A stretch of 64,000 nucleotides of DNA from Rhizobacter sp. SG703. GTDB lineage: Bacteria; Pseudomonadota; Gammaproteobacteria; Burkholderiales; Burkholderiaceae_C. The stretch covers positions 404,537-468,536 of the forward strand of contig NZ_JAAZQK010000007.1 of NCBI RefSeq assembly GCF_012275445.1, written 5' to 3'. Shown piece by piece: positions 55,607-63,889 of this stretch. Each line of letters opens with the position of its first letter. Within the stretch, counting starts at the first letter, position 1. The notes under the pieces were generated by a model. The model searched no databases and was not told the origin of the DNA. It saw nothing but the letters and a program-made list of their open reading frames with translations. A program made the position numbers and the translations under genes.

Positions 55607-57168
55607 GGCGTGCCCCCGTCGAGCGCTGACAGTGGTGCAGGCGCCGACGGCGCCGGCTCGGGGTCGAGCACCGCCAGCATCGCCTGCGCTTCCAGCACGT
55701 CGGAGAACGGGTGCTTGACGCCGGCGATCTCCTGCTCGGCCTCGTGGCCCTTGCCGGCGATCAGCACCACGTCGCGCCCGCCGGCGTGGTGCAGCGCATG
55801 CGCGATCGCGGCGCGGCGGTCTTCGAGCACCGTCGAGTTCAGCGGGCTCGCCATGCCCTCGACGATCTCGCGCAGGATCTGGTCGGGCGCCTCGTTGCGC
55901 GGGTTGTCGCTGGTGACGACGACGCGATCGGCCAGCCGCTCGGCGATGCCGCCCATCAGCGGGCGCTTGGTCGCATCGCGGTTGCCGCCGCAGCCGAACA
56001 CCACCCACAGCAGGCCGCCGCGCTCGCGGGCGAACGGGCGCAATGCGTACAGCGCCTTCTCGAGCGCGTCCGGCGTATGGGCGTAGTCGACCACCGCCAC
56101 CGGCTGGCCGGGTTCGGCGTCGACGCGCTCCATGCGGCCCGGCACCGCGGTCAGCTCGGGCACCACCGCAGCGATGTCGGCCAGCGCATGGCCCATCGCC
56201 CGCAGCCCGCCGACCACCGCCAGCAGGTTCGACACGTTGTAGTCGCCGATCAGCCGGCTGTGCACGTCGGCGGCTTCGTCGCCCTCGCGCAGCGTGAAGG
56301 CCAGCCCGCCGTCGACGTAGTGGAGGTCCTGCGCGCGCAGCCGCGCGACATCGCGCGTGCTGTAGGTCCACAGGTCGAGCCCGCCGCCGGCCAGCTCGCC
56401 GACCAGCGACGCGCCCTGCTCGTCGTCGACGTTCAGCACCGCGGCGCGCAGCCCCGGCCACGCGAACAGCTGGCGCTTGGCGGCCCAGTAGGCGTCCATC
56501 GTGCCGTGGTAGTCGAGGTGGTCGCGCGTGAAGTTGGTGAACAGCGCGACCTCGACGTGCGTGCCGGCCAGCCGCTGCTCGACGACGCCGATCGACGACG
56601 CCTCGATCGCGCAGGCCTGGAAGCCCTGCTGCACGAACTGCCCGAACGCGGCCTGCAGCGTCACCGGGTCGGGCGTGGTCAGGCCGGTGGCCAGCACCTG
56701 CGCGTCGGGCACCGCGCCCGACGGCGGCTCGCCGACGCCCAGCGTGCCGATCACGCCGCAGCGCGCGCCGAGCAGGCTCAGCGCCTGCGCGGTCCACCAC
56801 GCGGTCGAGGTCTTGCCGTTGGTGCCGGTACTCGCGACCACGCGCAGCCGCGCGCTCGGCTCGCCGAAGAAGCCGCTCGCCAGCTCGCCGGTGGCGGCCT
56901 TCAGGTCGGGCAGCGCCGACACGCGCGCGGCATCGAGCTCGAACGCGGTCGCGCCATCGGCTTCGACCAGGCACGCCACCGCGCCGGCGGCCAGCGCCTG
57001 CGGCACGAACTGCCGTGCGTCGACGCCATAGCCCGGCCAAGCGATGAAGGCATCGCCCGGCCGCACGCGGCGGCTGTCGGTCGCGAGCCCGCGCACGCCG
57101 CGCGCAAGCAGCCACGCGAGCGCCGATTCGACGCTCGCGTGGTGGATGAGGACTGGAACCTGGCTCAT
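55603..57168 (-). CDS. murE: UDP-MurNAc-tripeptide synthetase MurE (meso-diaminopimelate-adding)
   Basis: 521 residues. ATDSRRVRPGDAFIAWPG, ATP loop STGTNGKTSTAWWTAQAL, GLTTPDPVTLQAAF, IEASSIGVVEQRLAGTHVEVALFTNFTRDHLDYHG, VVDYAHTPDALEKALYALRPFA and VVTSDNPRNEAPDQILREIVEGM. The DNPR-x-E motif marks ligases that add meso-diaminopimelate, as expected in a proteobacterium. Overlaps ftsI by 1 base and murF by 4. Confidence 0.97.
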   Translation of the reverse strand: MSQVPVLIHHASVESALAWLLARGVRGLATDSRRVRPGDAFIAWPGYGVDARQFVPQALAAGAVACLVEADGATAFELDAARVSALPDLKAATGELASGFFGEPSARLRVVASTGTNGKTSTAWWTAQALSLLGARCGVIGTLGVGEPPSGAVPDAQVLATGLTTPDPVTLQAAFGQFVQQGFQACAIEASSIGVVEQRLAGTHVEVALFTNFTRDHLDYHGTMDAYWAAKRQLFAWPGLRAAVLNVDDEQGASLVGELAGGGLDLWTYSTRDVARLRAQDLHYVDGGLAFTLREGDEAADVHSRLIGDYNVSNLLAVVGGLRAMGHALADIAAVVPELTAVPGRMERVDAEPGQPVAVVDYAHTPDALEKALYALRPFARERGGLLWVVFGCGGNRDATKRPLMGGIAERLADRVVVTSDNPRNEAPDQILREIVEGMASPLNSTVLEDRRAAIAHALHHAGGRDVVLIAGKGHEAEQEIAGVKHPFSDVLEAQAMLAVLDPEPAPSAPAPLSALDGGTP

Positions 57169-58991
57169 CAGAAACTCTCTTCCTCGGCCTGCAGCGCGTG
57201 GGTCACGATCTGCGGCCGCACCTCGATGTCGGGGGGTTCCCCCATCGAGCGCAAGGTCTGTTGAACGACTTCGCTGAACACCGGGGCGGCCACGTCGCCG
57301 CCGAAATACTTGCCGTTGCTCGGCTCGTCGACCATCACCGCGACGATGATGCGCGGCTTGCTGATCGGCGCGAGGCCGACGAACCACGAGCGGTACTTCT
57401 TCTCCGCGTAGCCCTTGCCTTCCTGCTTGTACGCGGTGCCCGACTTGCCGCCCACCGAGTAGCCCGGCACCTGCGCCTTCGGCGCGGTGCCGCCTTCGAG
57501 CGTGACCAGGTGCATCATCTCGCGCACCTGTTTCGCGACCTTCGGCGAGATCACGCGCAGGCCGGCCGGCGTCGGGGTGTCGACCTGCCGGTTCTTCACC
57601 AGCGACACCGGGATCAGCTCGCCGTCGTGCGCGAACACCGTGTAGGCGCGCGCGATCTGGAACAGCGAGGCCGACAGCCCGTAGCCGTAGCTCATCGTCG
57701 CCTGCTCGATCGGGCGCCACGACTTGTACGGCCGCAGCCGGCCGGTCACCGCGCCGGGGAAGCCGATCTGCGGCTTCTGGCCGAAGCCGACCTGCGAGTA
57801 CAGCTCCCACATCTCGCGCGGCTGGAACTGCATCGCCATGCGCACCGCGCCGACGTTGCTCGATTTCTGGATCGTCTGCGTCACCGTCAGGTCGCCGTGC
57901 GCATGCGAATCGGTGATCACCGAGCCGGCGAAGTTCAGCCGGCCGGGCGCCGTCTGCAGCACGGTGTCGGGCGTCACGCGGCCGGTCTCGAGCGCCCAGG
58001 CGGCGATGAAGGGCTTCATCGTCGAGCCGGGCTCGAAGGTGTCGGTCAGCGCCCGGTTGCGCAGCTGCGCGCCGGAGAGGTTCCTGCGGTCCCCGGGTTG
58101 ATAACTCGGGAAATTGGACAGCGCGAGCACCTCGCCGGTCTGCGCGTCGAGCACCACCACGCTACCGGCCTTGGCCTTGTTCTCGGTCACCGCGTCGCGG
58201 ATGCGCTGGTAGGCGTAGAACTGCACCTTCGAATCGATCGACAGCTCGATGTCGCGGCCGTCGACCGGCGCGACGCTCTCGCCGATGTCTTCGACGACCT
58301 GGCCGAGCCGGTCCTTCACGACGCGGCGCGTGCCGTTGCGGCCCTGCAGTTCCTTCTGGAACGCGAGCTCGATGCCTTCCTGGCCGTTCTCCTCGACGTT
58401 GGTGAAGCCGACGACGTGCGCCGCGGCCTCGCCTTCCGGGTACTTGCGCTTGAACTCGCGCACCTGGAACAGGCCCTTGATGCCGAGGCCGAGCGCGTCC
58501 TTCGCGACCTGCTCGTCGACCTGGCGGCGCAGCCAGACGAAGTTCGGGCTGTCGTCGAGCTTGCCGGCGAGTTCGCTCGCGGTGTAGCCGAGCAGCTTCG
58601 CGAGCTGCGCACGCTGCTTCTTGTCGGCCTGGAACTCCTTCGGGATCACCCACAGCGACGGCGCCGGCACGCTGGACGCGAGGATCATGCCGTTGCGGTC
58701 GATGATGCGGCCGCGGCTGGCCGACAGGTCGAGCGTGCGCGCGTAGCGGATCTCGCCCTGCTTCAGGAAGAAGTCGTTGCCGATGATCTGCACGTAGACC
58801 GCGCGGCCGACCAGCACGCAGAAGCCCAGGCCGACCAGGCCGACCAGGAACTTCGAGCGCCACGGCGGCGTCTTCGACGCAAGCAACGGGCTGGTCGAGT
58901 ACATCACGCTGCGCACGTTGACCGCGCCGGCGCGCGCCGGATTCGGCCGAGCGTCGCCGCGCAGCTGGCGGATCTTGTCGATCCAGCTCAT
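57168..58991 (-). CDS. ftsI: Septal peptidoglycan transpeptidase FtsI (PBP3)
   Basis: 607 residues. One membrane anchor (SKFLVGLVGLGFCVLVGRAVYVQII), the PBP dimerisation domain with ASRGRIIDRNGMILASS, and the transpeptidase domain with catalytic S323-T-M-K326 in FEPGSTMKPF, SSN at 377-379, and KSGT at 516-519. It crosslinks septal peptidoglycan with FtsW. The cytosolic N-terminus is about 45 residues. Joined by 4-base overlap to ftsL. Confidence 0.97.
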   Translation of the reverse strand: MSWIDKIRQLRGDARPNPARAGAVNVRSVMYSTSPLLASKTPPWRSKFLVGLVGLGFCVLVGRAVYVQIIGNDFFLKQGEIRYARTLDLSASRGRIIDRNGMILASSVPAPSLWVIPKEFQADKKQRAQLAKLLGYTASELAGKLDDSPNFVWLRRQVDEQVAKDALGLGIKGLFQVREFKRKYPEGEAAAHVVGFTNVEENGQEGIELAFQKELQGRNGTRRVVKDRLGQVVEDIGESVAPVDGRDIELSIDSKVQFYAYQRIRDAVTENKAKAGSVVVLDAQTGEVLALSNFPSYQPGDRRNLSGAQLRNRALTDTFEPGSTMKPFIAAWALETGRVTPDTVLQTAPGRLNFAGSVITDSHAHGDLTVTQTIQKSSNVGAVRMAMQFQPREMWELYSQVGFGQKPQIGFPGAVTGRLRPYKSWRPIEQATMSYGYGLSASLFQIARAYTVFAHDGELIPVSLVKNRQVDTPTPAGLRVISPKVAKQVREMMHLVTLEGGTAPKAQVPGYSVGGKSGTAYKQEGKGYAEKKYRSWFVGLAPISKPRIIVAVMVDEPSNGKYFGGDVAAPVFSEVVQQTLRSMGEPPDIEVRPQIVTHALQAEEESF

Positions 58992-59275
58992 TTCGCGGCT
59001 CCCGAGGCGGCCGGCGCGTACGCGACGTACTGCGTGACCGCCGGCGTCGCGTTGCGCATCGCGAGCTTGTCGCGCGCGACGCGTTCGACGCGCAGCGGCG
59101 TCGCCTGCGACTGCTTGTCGGCCAGCAGGCGTTCGTGCTCGATCTCGAGCTGGTGCGACTCGGTGGTCGCCCGGTCGACCTCGGCGAACAGCCGGCGCGC
59201 GTCGTACGAGACCCGCACCAGGTAGATGCTGCTGGCGATCAGCGCGACGAGCAGCACGAGGTTGATGCGCGTCAT
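58988..59275 (-). CDS. ftsL: Cell division protein FtsL
   Basis: 95 residues: an N-terminal membrane helix (INLVLLVALIASSIYLVRVSY) and a periplasmic leucine-zipper-like coiled coil (DARRLFAEVDRATTESHQLEIEHERLLADKQSQATPLRVERVARDKLAM), the FtsL topology. Short and poorly conserved, but the place between rsmH and ftsI is diagnostic. The C-terminus overlaps ftsI (ATGA). An 85-base gap separates it from rsmH. Confidence 0.93.
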   Translation of the reverse strand: MTRINLVLLVALIASSIYLVRVSYDARRLFAEVDRATTESHQLEIEHERLLADKQSQATPLRVERVARDKLAMRNATPAVTQYVAYAPAASGAAK

Positions 59276-59360
59276 GACAGCACCCCGGTCGATGAGTACA
59301 TCGCCCGACCCTCCGAGAGGGTCGAGCCCGGCTTCGGGCGGCCGTGCGCTCGGGCTCGGG

Positions 59361-60311
59361 TCATGCCGGCACCTCGGTGCGCTCGGCGATGCGCATGATC
59401 GCGGAACGGGAGCGCGGGTTCGCGCGCACCTCGGTTTCCGACGGCTTCACGCGGGCGATCGCCTTCAGCCTGCTCGGCCGTTCGGGCGCGAACGGCGCCC
59501 GGCGGTCGAACTCGCTCTTGCTTTCGCGCGCGATGAAGTTCTTCACGATGCGGTCTTCGAGCGAATGGAAGCTGATCACCACCAGCCGGCCGCCCGGTGC
59601 GAGCAACCCGAGGGCCGCGTTCAGCCCCTGTTCGAGTTCCTCAAGCTCGGCGTTGACGAAAATCCGAAGAGCTTGAAATGTGCGCGTTGCAGGATCCTGG
59701 CCCGGCTCGCGGGTCTTGACCGCACCAGCCACGACGCTGGAAAGCTCTGCGGTGGTGCGAACTGGATGCCCGCTCTCGCGCCGAGCAACAAGCGCCTTTG
59801 CAACCGATACAGCAAACCGTTCTTCCCCATAGTCGCGTACCACCTCTGCAATGTGGCGCTCGTCGGCGCGGGCCAGAAAATCCGCGGCGCTTTCGCCGCG
59901 GGTCGTGTCCATGCGCATGTCCAGCGGTCCGTCGAAACGGAAGCTGAAGCCACGTTCGGGGTTGTCGATCTGGGGCGACGAGACGCCCAGGTCCAGCAGC
60001 ACGCCGTCGACGTGCGCGATGCCCAGCCGGGCCAGCACCTCCGACATGCCGCCGAACGGCGAGTGGTGGATGGAAAAACGCGGGTCATCGACCCGCGTGG
60101 CGCCCGACGCTGCAGCGGCGATGGCATCCGGGTCGCGATCGATCGCCACCAGCCTTCCTTGCGGGGCGAGCCGCCCGAGCAGCAGACGGGAGTGGCCGCC
60201 GCGGCCGAAGGTGCCGTCGACGTAGATGCCGTCGGCGCGCGTGAGCACGCCGTCGACGGCCTCGTCGAGCAGGACGGTCTGGTGCAGGAAGCTGTCGGTA
60301 CTGCGGGTCAT
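59361..60311 (-). CDS. rsmH: 16S rRNA (cytosine-1402-N4)-methyltransferase RsmH
   Basis: 316 residues. [57 protein letters not shown] is the SAM-binding start. [32 protein letters not shown] (as [13 protein letters not shown]) and [16 protein letters not shown] are MraW/RsmH signatures. It N4-methylates C1402 of 16S rRNA. Bases 59660-59870, encoding the central region, use more A/T-ending codons than the rest of the gene and its neighbours. Only 4 bases from mraZ. Confidence 0.97.
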   Translation of the reverse strand: MTRSTDSFLHQTVLLDEAVDGVLTRADGIYVDGTFGRGGHSRLLLGRLAPQGRLVAIDRDPDAIAAAASGATRVDDPRFSIHHSPFGGMSEVLARLGIAHVDGVLLDLGVSSPQIDNPERGFSFRFDGPLDMRMDTTRGESAADFLARADERHIAEVVRDYGEERFAVSVAKALVARRESGHPVRTTAELSSVVAGAVKTREPGQDPATRTFQALRIFVNAELEELEQGLNAALGLLAPGGRLVVISFHSLEDRIVKNFIARESKSEFDRRAPFAPERPSRLKAIARVKPSETEVRANPRSRSAIMRIAERTEVPA

Positions 60312-60315
60312 GCCA

Positions 60316-60756
60316 CTAGCCCTGGAAGTCCTTGAGCGAATCCGGCATCTCGGATTGCAGGACCTTGGCTTCCTGTTCAGCGTAGACCAGCGGATCCCAC
60401 AGTTCCAGCCGGCTGCCCATGCCCATCAGCAGCACGTCCTTGGTCAGGCGGGCGGCGGCACGCAGCTCGGGGGAGATCAGCACGCGGGACGAGGCGTCGA
60501 TCTCGACGTCCATCGCGCTGCCGAGAAAGATGCGCTTCCAGCCGTCGGCCGACATCGGCAGCGCCACCAGGCGCTCGCGGAAAGCCAGCCACACCGGGCG
60601 CGGAAACACCAGCAGGCAGCCCGCCGGGTGCTTGGTCAACGTGAGCTGCGGCCCGGCATCGGCGAGCAGCACATCGCGCTGGCGGGCCGGGACGGTGATC
60701 CGCCCCTTCCCATCCAGCGACAACGCTGAGCTGCCTTGAAAGCCAAATTCCGCCAC
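60316..60756 (-). CDS. mraZ: Transcriptional regulator MraZ
   Basis: 146 residues with two SpoVT-AbrB-like repeats: [28 protein letters not shown] and [41 protein letters not shown], each with the conserved D-x-(K/S)-(G/S)-R. MraZ binds its own promoter and controls the dcw cluster. The start is GTG at 60756; this puts the F-Q-G-S-x-x-L-x-L-D motif at the normal place. In-frame upstream sequence to 60786 is the operator itself. First gene of the cluster. Confidence 0.94.
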   Translation of the reverse strand: MAEFGFQGSSALSLDGKGRITVPARQRDVLLADAGPQLTLTKHPAGCLLVFPRPVWLAFRERLVALPMSADGWKRIFLGSAMDVEIDASSRVLISPELRAAARLTKDVLLMGMGSRLELWDPLVYAEQEAKVLQSEMPDSLKDFQG

Positions 60757-60786
60757 AAAATCCCACCAAAGTGCACTTCTCACCAC
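60753..60786 (-). promoter_or_regulatory. MraZ operator: GTGG repeats every 10 bp
   Basis: On the minus strand GTGG, GTGC, GTGG and GTGG start at 60786, 60776, 60766 and 60756, an exact 10-bp period. This matches the known MraZ target of short TGG-type direct repeats once per helical turn. The last repeat includes the mraZ start codon and the first overlaps the promoter -10. Confidence 0.8.
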
Positions 60787-60813
60787 TTTAGCGGATGGTT
60801 TTTAGAAGGTCAA
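60785..60813 (-). promoter_or_regulatory. Sigma-70-type promoter of the dcw cluster
   Basis: Minus strand: TTGACC (60813-60808), 17-base spacer, TAAAGT (60790-60785). The -35 matches consensus at 5 of 6 positions. The -10 runs directly into the first MraZ repeat, so MraZ binding would block polymerase. The surrounding 60787-60956 is markedly AT-rich for this genome. Confidence 0.65.
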
Positions 60814-60956
60814 TGAGAGTTGTAAGAAAAAATCAATGAAATCAAGAACTTAGAGCAGATTGTGAAATCTGGCCAAGTGAAAACAGTTGTAAAAGCAAGG
60901 ACTTGCGAGGGGCTGTGAAAGCTTTGGGTGAGGAGGGGGCGTGCAACAGGAAGGTG

Positions 60957-61493
60957 TCAGAAGCCGGCTTCGCGGGCGAGCCGCCGGACCAGCAACGCAA
61001 TGCCCGCGGTGCGATCGGCGTCCAACGGCATGCTCGGGAGCCGCTCCAAGGCTGCTTCGACGGTGACATGCCCATGCGCGAGCAGCGCACGGTTGAAGAC
61101 CCTGTCCTTCTCGCGATTCGCGGCGCACTTGCTCAAGAAGAGGTCGAGCACGTCAAGGCAATATCCGGCGCGGCCCTCCGTCTGTTCCGACTGGATCCGC
61201 ACCAGGCGGTCGCGCCAACCCGCGGGCAGGACGGCCGTCGTCGAATCCACACCCTGGGCGTAGTAGCCATGGGTCTCGTGGAACTGCGAGCCTTCACCAA
61301 TGGCGCCATCGATCAAGTCCGCCTTGTCTTCCGCGTTCATCGGGAAGATGTCGGCCTCGTTGGACATCACGCATTCGGCCGGCGGCCGGAGCACGGAACC
61401 CAGGATGGATTGGCTGCCGACCACAACGAATTCGTATTCGTCCGTGATGCGCGCGGCGGCTCGAATCGGATGCTCCAGTTCATGCCTTTGCAC
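60957..61493 (-). CDS. DUF6036-type nucleotidyltransferase (toxin-like)
   Basis: 178 residues. The start RHELEHPIRAAARITDEYEFVVVGSQSILGS resembles the minimal nucleotidyltransferase fold, with G-S (GSQSILGS) and a downstream acidic NEADIFP standing for the D-x-D metal site. The rest is helical (LDVLDLFLSKCAANREKDRVFNRALLAHG). This group includes AbiEii/MenT-like and DUF6036 proteins, often toxin halves of pairs. The only suitable start is GTG 61493, overlapping the upstream HTH gene by 14 bases; an ATG at the ATGA overlap (61483) is out of frame. Toxicity is inferred from family and neighbour. Confidence 0.75.
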   Translation of the reverse strand: MQRHELEHPIRAAARITDEYEFVVVGSQSILGSVLRPPAECVMSNEADIFPMNAEDKADLIDGAIGEGSQFHETHGYYAQGVDSTTAVLPAGWRDRLVRIQSEQTEGRAGYCLDVLDLFLSKCAANREKDRVFNRALLAHGHVTVEAALERLPSMPLDADRTAGIALLVRRLAREAGF

Positions 61494-62094
61494 GAGCGCG
61501 CTCCTTCAAGGCCTTGACCTTGCGGATGATGTCCAGCCGAATCTCCTGCGGCAGCAGCGTGGCCATCGGCGAGGCTTGTCGGAGTTGCCGGCCCTCTTCG
61601 GTATCGGCGATGGCGGCGTCCCACTCACGGGCTGCGACGATGTCGATCCACCGTTGCAACAGCGGCCGGCTAGGGGGGTCATCGCGCGTCGACCAGCGTG
61701 ACAGCGTCTGCTGCAAGCGCCCCACCAGCGTGGGATCCTCGCGCAGCAACCGGACCGCCTCCTCGTGCATCAGCAGGCTCTGCAGGTCCTGCGCGCGATG
61801 CAGATCCATCGGCGCAACGGGTTCGGCTTCGACGGCGGTCGCAGGCGCGCTCGCAGCCACCATCGCCAGATCAGCCACCATGCCGAGTGCGGACAAGACG
61901 CGCACATAGGTGCCGAAGGCAGGCGACGGATCGCCACCCTCGACAGCGCTCAGCGTCGTTCGGGAGATGCCCACCTGCCGCGCCAACTCGACGGAGGACA
62001 GCGAGCGCGATTTCCGCGCACGGCGCAGTCGCTCGCCGAGTTGAAACAACAACTGGCGCTCAACGGGCGAACTGAGTTCCGAGTGGGCTGGCAT
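61480..62094 (-). CDS. XRE-family HTH protein (antitoxin-like partner)
   Basis: 204 residues. N-terminal helix-turn-helix: LLFQLGERLRRARKSRSLSSVELARQVGISRTTLSAVEGGDPSPAFGTYVRVLSALGM. The C-terminal 120 residues are helical with an IDIVAAREWDAAI segment and a basic end (VKALKERARAKA). A regulator followed by an overlapping nucleotidyltransferase is the usual order of such two-gene modules. No Shine-Dalgarno precedes ATG 62094; an in-frame GTG at 62145 would place the operator inside the gene, so I prefer 62094. Confidence 0.78.
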   Translation of the reverse strand: MPAHSELSSPVERQLLFQLGERLRRARKSRSLSSVELARQVGISRTTLSAVEGGDPSPAFGTYVRVLSALGMVADLAMVAASAPATAVEAEPVAPMDLHRAQDLQSLLMHEEAVRLLREDPTLVGRLQQTLSRWSTRDDPPSRPLLQRWIDIVAAREWDAAIADTEEGRQLRQASPMATLLPQEIRLDIIRKVKALKERARAKA

Positions 62095-62143
62095 GTTCAG
62101 TATTGTAGGCAATTTCGCCTGATTTTTGCCTGAAATACTGAAC
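62095..62143 (-). promoter_or_regulatory. Inverted-repeat operator and -10 element of the HTH/DUF6036 module
   Basis: Perfect 10-bp arms GTTCAGTATT (62143-62134) and AATACTGAAC (62104-62095) flank an inner AGGC...GCCT pairing. On the minus strand TACAAT (62107-62102) is a 5/6 match to a -10 box, 7 bases before the ATG at 62094, so the transcript could be leaderless. Likely bound by the HTH protein itself. Confidence 0.65.
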
Positions 62144-62163
62144 ACACATTCTTCACATCCCGC

Positions 62164-63459
62164 CTATCGGGCGAAGGGACCACGTCGCCGCGTCGGACGG
62201 GTCGGCCTGGCATGCGCCGCGGGATCGAACGCCTGCCGCTGGCTGCGCAGCGGCTCCCCATCGATGCGCTCGGCCAGACTGTCGAGATCGGCCGCGGTCA
62301 CGCCGCAGACCGCGAAATGCTCGCGCCACCCGTCGACCACGCCGATCACCCGCACGACCTCGGCGGCCGCCTGCGCCGGCGTGAAGCCGAACAGCTCGCA
62401 CTGCGACATCGCGTTCGCCAACGTCGAATCCCGCTGCGCCGTGCCGACGATGAACTCCTGGTAGCCCTGCCCCGAATTCGTCGGCAGCACGTCGTAGGCC
62501 GGTGCGAGCCGGTACCGCCCCTGCCGCGCCGGCGCGACCACCCGCAGCGCATGGTTCTTCTCGTGGTCGTCGGTGTTGTCGATCAGGATGTTGAAGACCA
62601 TGCGGCGGAACAGCTCTTGCATGTCGAGCAGGTTGAGCCCGTCCTCGGCCACGCCGGCACGGCGCAGCAGTTGGGCCAACGCGGGGTAGCCCAGTTCCGG
62701 CTCGCGCCCGGCCACCGCCTGCGCGCGCAGCGCGGTGCCGGCCGAGATGCAGTGGATGCGCAGCGCACCGTCGCGGTCGTAGCGGCGCACCGCCAGCGCG
62801 TTCTCGCCGGCCAGTGGCACGATGCGCGTCTCGGCGACCGTGATGCCGGCCTGCGCCGCGAGCGTCATCGATGCATGCTCGATCAGCGGCACGTCGACCG
62901 GCTCGTTGTTGAAGAACTTGATGACCCACTGCTCGCCGTCGATGTCGATCAGCGCCTTCGGCTTGGCCCCGCCGAAGCTGCCGCCGGCGGCCAGCAGGCC
63001 ACGCTCGATCGCGTTCAGCGGCTCGCGGTCGCTGACCTTGTGAACCGCTTCGCTGAGGGCCTGCGCCTGCGCCAGCCGCGGCAGCGGGCTGCTGGCGCGC
63101 GGCAGGTACGCGTCGGCCGAGGTCGACACGCCGAGCGCACCGAAGCGGTCGTCGCCGGCGTAGAACAGGTATTCCATCAGCGACAGCCGCGCCGGCTTGT
63201 CGATGTACTGGATGACGCGCTCGCCCCAGCGATCCGGCCGGGCATCGTCGACCGCGCCGACCGCCATGCCCTTCCAGCGCGGCAGGTGCTCGATGTCGAC
63301 CAGCGGCAGGTCTTCGCTGAGCGGGAATCCGTCGGCCAGCCAGCCGGCGGCGTAGCGCAGCGAAACGCCCTTGCCGGCATCGACCAAGCGCAGCAGGCCG
63401 ACGTATCGCGGCACCGCCGGGTCGCCGAGGAACCACAGGTGCAGCTCGTCGTGCCTCAT
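62164..63459 (-). CDS. hipA: HipA-type serine/threonine kinase toxin
   Basis: 431 residues. N-terminal HipA_N-like part (YVGLLRLVDAGKGVSLRYAAGWLADGFPLSEDLPL), then AAGGSFGGAKPKALIDIDGEQWVIKF (Gly-rich loop and ATP-binding Lys), ENALAVRRYDRDG, and the catalytic segment FNILIDNTDDHEKNHAL (Asp-Asn metal site) followed by APAYDVLPT. HipA kinases inactivate glutamyl- or other aminoacyl-tRNA synthetases by phosphorylation and induce dormancy. ATG overlaps the hipB stop (ATGA). Only 69 bases separate its stop from the HTH gene start. Confidence 0.9.
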   Translation of the reverse strand: MRHDELHLWFLGDPAVPRYVGLLRLVDAGKGVSLRYAAGWLADGFPLSEDLPLVDIEHLPRWKGMAVGAVDDARPDRWGERVIQYIDKPARLSLMEYLFYAGDDRFGALGVSTSADAYLPRASSPLPRLAQAQALSEAVHKVSDREPLNAIERGLLAAGGSFGGAKPKALIDIDGEQWVIKFFNNEPVDVPLIEHASMTLAAQAGITVAETRIVPLAGENALAVRRYDRDGALRIHCISAGTALRAQAVAGREPELGYPALAQLLRRAGVAEDGLNLLDMQELFRRMVFNILIDNTDDHEKNHALRVVAPARQGRYRLAPAYDVLPTNSGQGYQEFIVGTAQRDSTLANAMSQCELFGFTPAQAAAEVVRVIGVVDGWREHFAVCGVTAADLDSLAERIDGEPLRSQRQAFDPAAHARPTRPTRRRGPFAR

Positions 63460-63839
63460 TCGCCGGACCCGCGTTGTCGCTTCGACGCCCGCTGCAGCTT
63501 CGCCTGCGCCGTGGCTTGCGCGCGCTCCCGGCCGAGCGCCTCGGCTTGCCGCACGTCGAGCTCGATCGCGCCGCGGTCTTCCAGCGGTGTCGCCAAGCCG
63601 GCCAGCGCGGCGTCGCGGCCGATCAGCCACAGCGCCGTCGCCAGCACGCCGACGCTGACACCGGGTTCACCGGCTTCGAGGCGCAGCAGCGTCGGCACGC
63701 TGACGCCCATGCGCTGCGCCCAGGTCTTCAGCGATTCCTTGCGGCGCAGCCGCGCCACCGCCAGGTCGGCGCCGAGCTGCTCCAGCGCCGCGACGGTGGA
63801 CGGCGGCAGCTGGGTCAGTGCGAGCGAGGCCTTGGACAC
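63456..63839 (-). CDS. hipB: HipB-type HTH antitoxin
   Basis: 127 residues. Helix-turn-helix ADLAVARLRRKESLKTWAQRMGVSVPTLLRLEAGEPGVSVGVLATALWLIGR is followed by a basic C-terminal helix (RQAEALGRERAQATAQAKLQRASKRQRG). It should neutralise HipA and repress the operon. The start is GTG 63839, two bases from the edge of the operator. No Shine-Dalgarno is evident. Confidence 0.85.
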   Translation of the reverse strand: MSKASLALTQLPPSTVAALEQLGADLAVARLRRKESLKTWAQRMGVSVPTLLRLEAGEPGVSVGVLATALWLIGRDAALAGLATPLEDRGAIELDVRQAEALGRERAQATAQAKLQRASKRQRGSGE

Positions 63840-63840
63840 A

Positions 63841-63883
63841 ACATATAGTTTATCGCCATCAGGCCATTCAGTAAACTATATGT
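63841..63883 (-). promoter_or_regulatory. hipBA operator/promoter, perfect 12-bp inverted repeat
   Basis: ACATATAGTTTA (63841-63852) and TAAACTATATGT (63872-63883) are exact complements separated by 19 bases. Read on the minus strand, the arms contain TTTACT and TAAACT separated by exactly 17 bases, a plausible -35/-10 pair lying within the arms. It is strikingly AT-rich in a GC-rich genome. Confidence 0.75.
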
Positions 63884-63889
63884 GCATAT

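Noticed and set aside
62094..62145. A GTG start at 62145 for the HTH antitoxin gene
   Set aside because: It would place the perfect inverted repeat and the TACAAT box inside the coding region; ATG 62094 fits the operator position.
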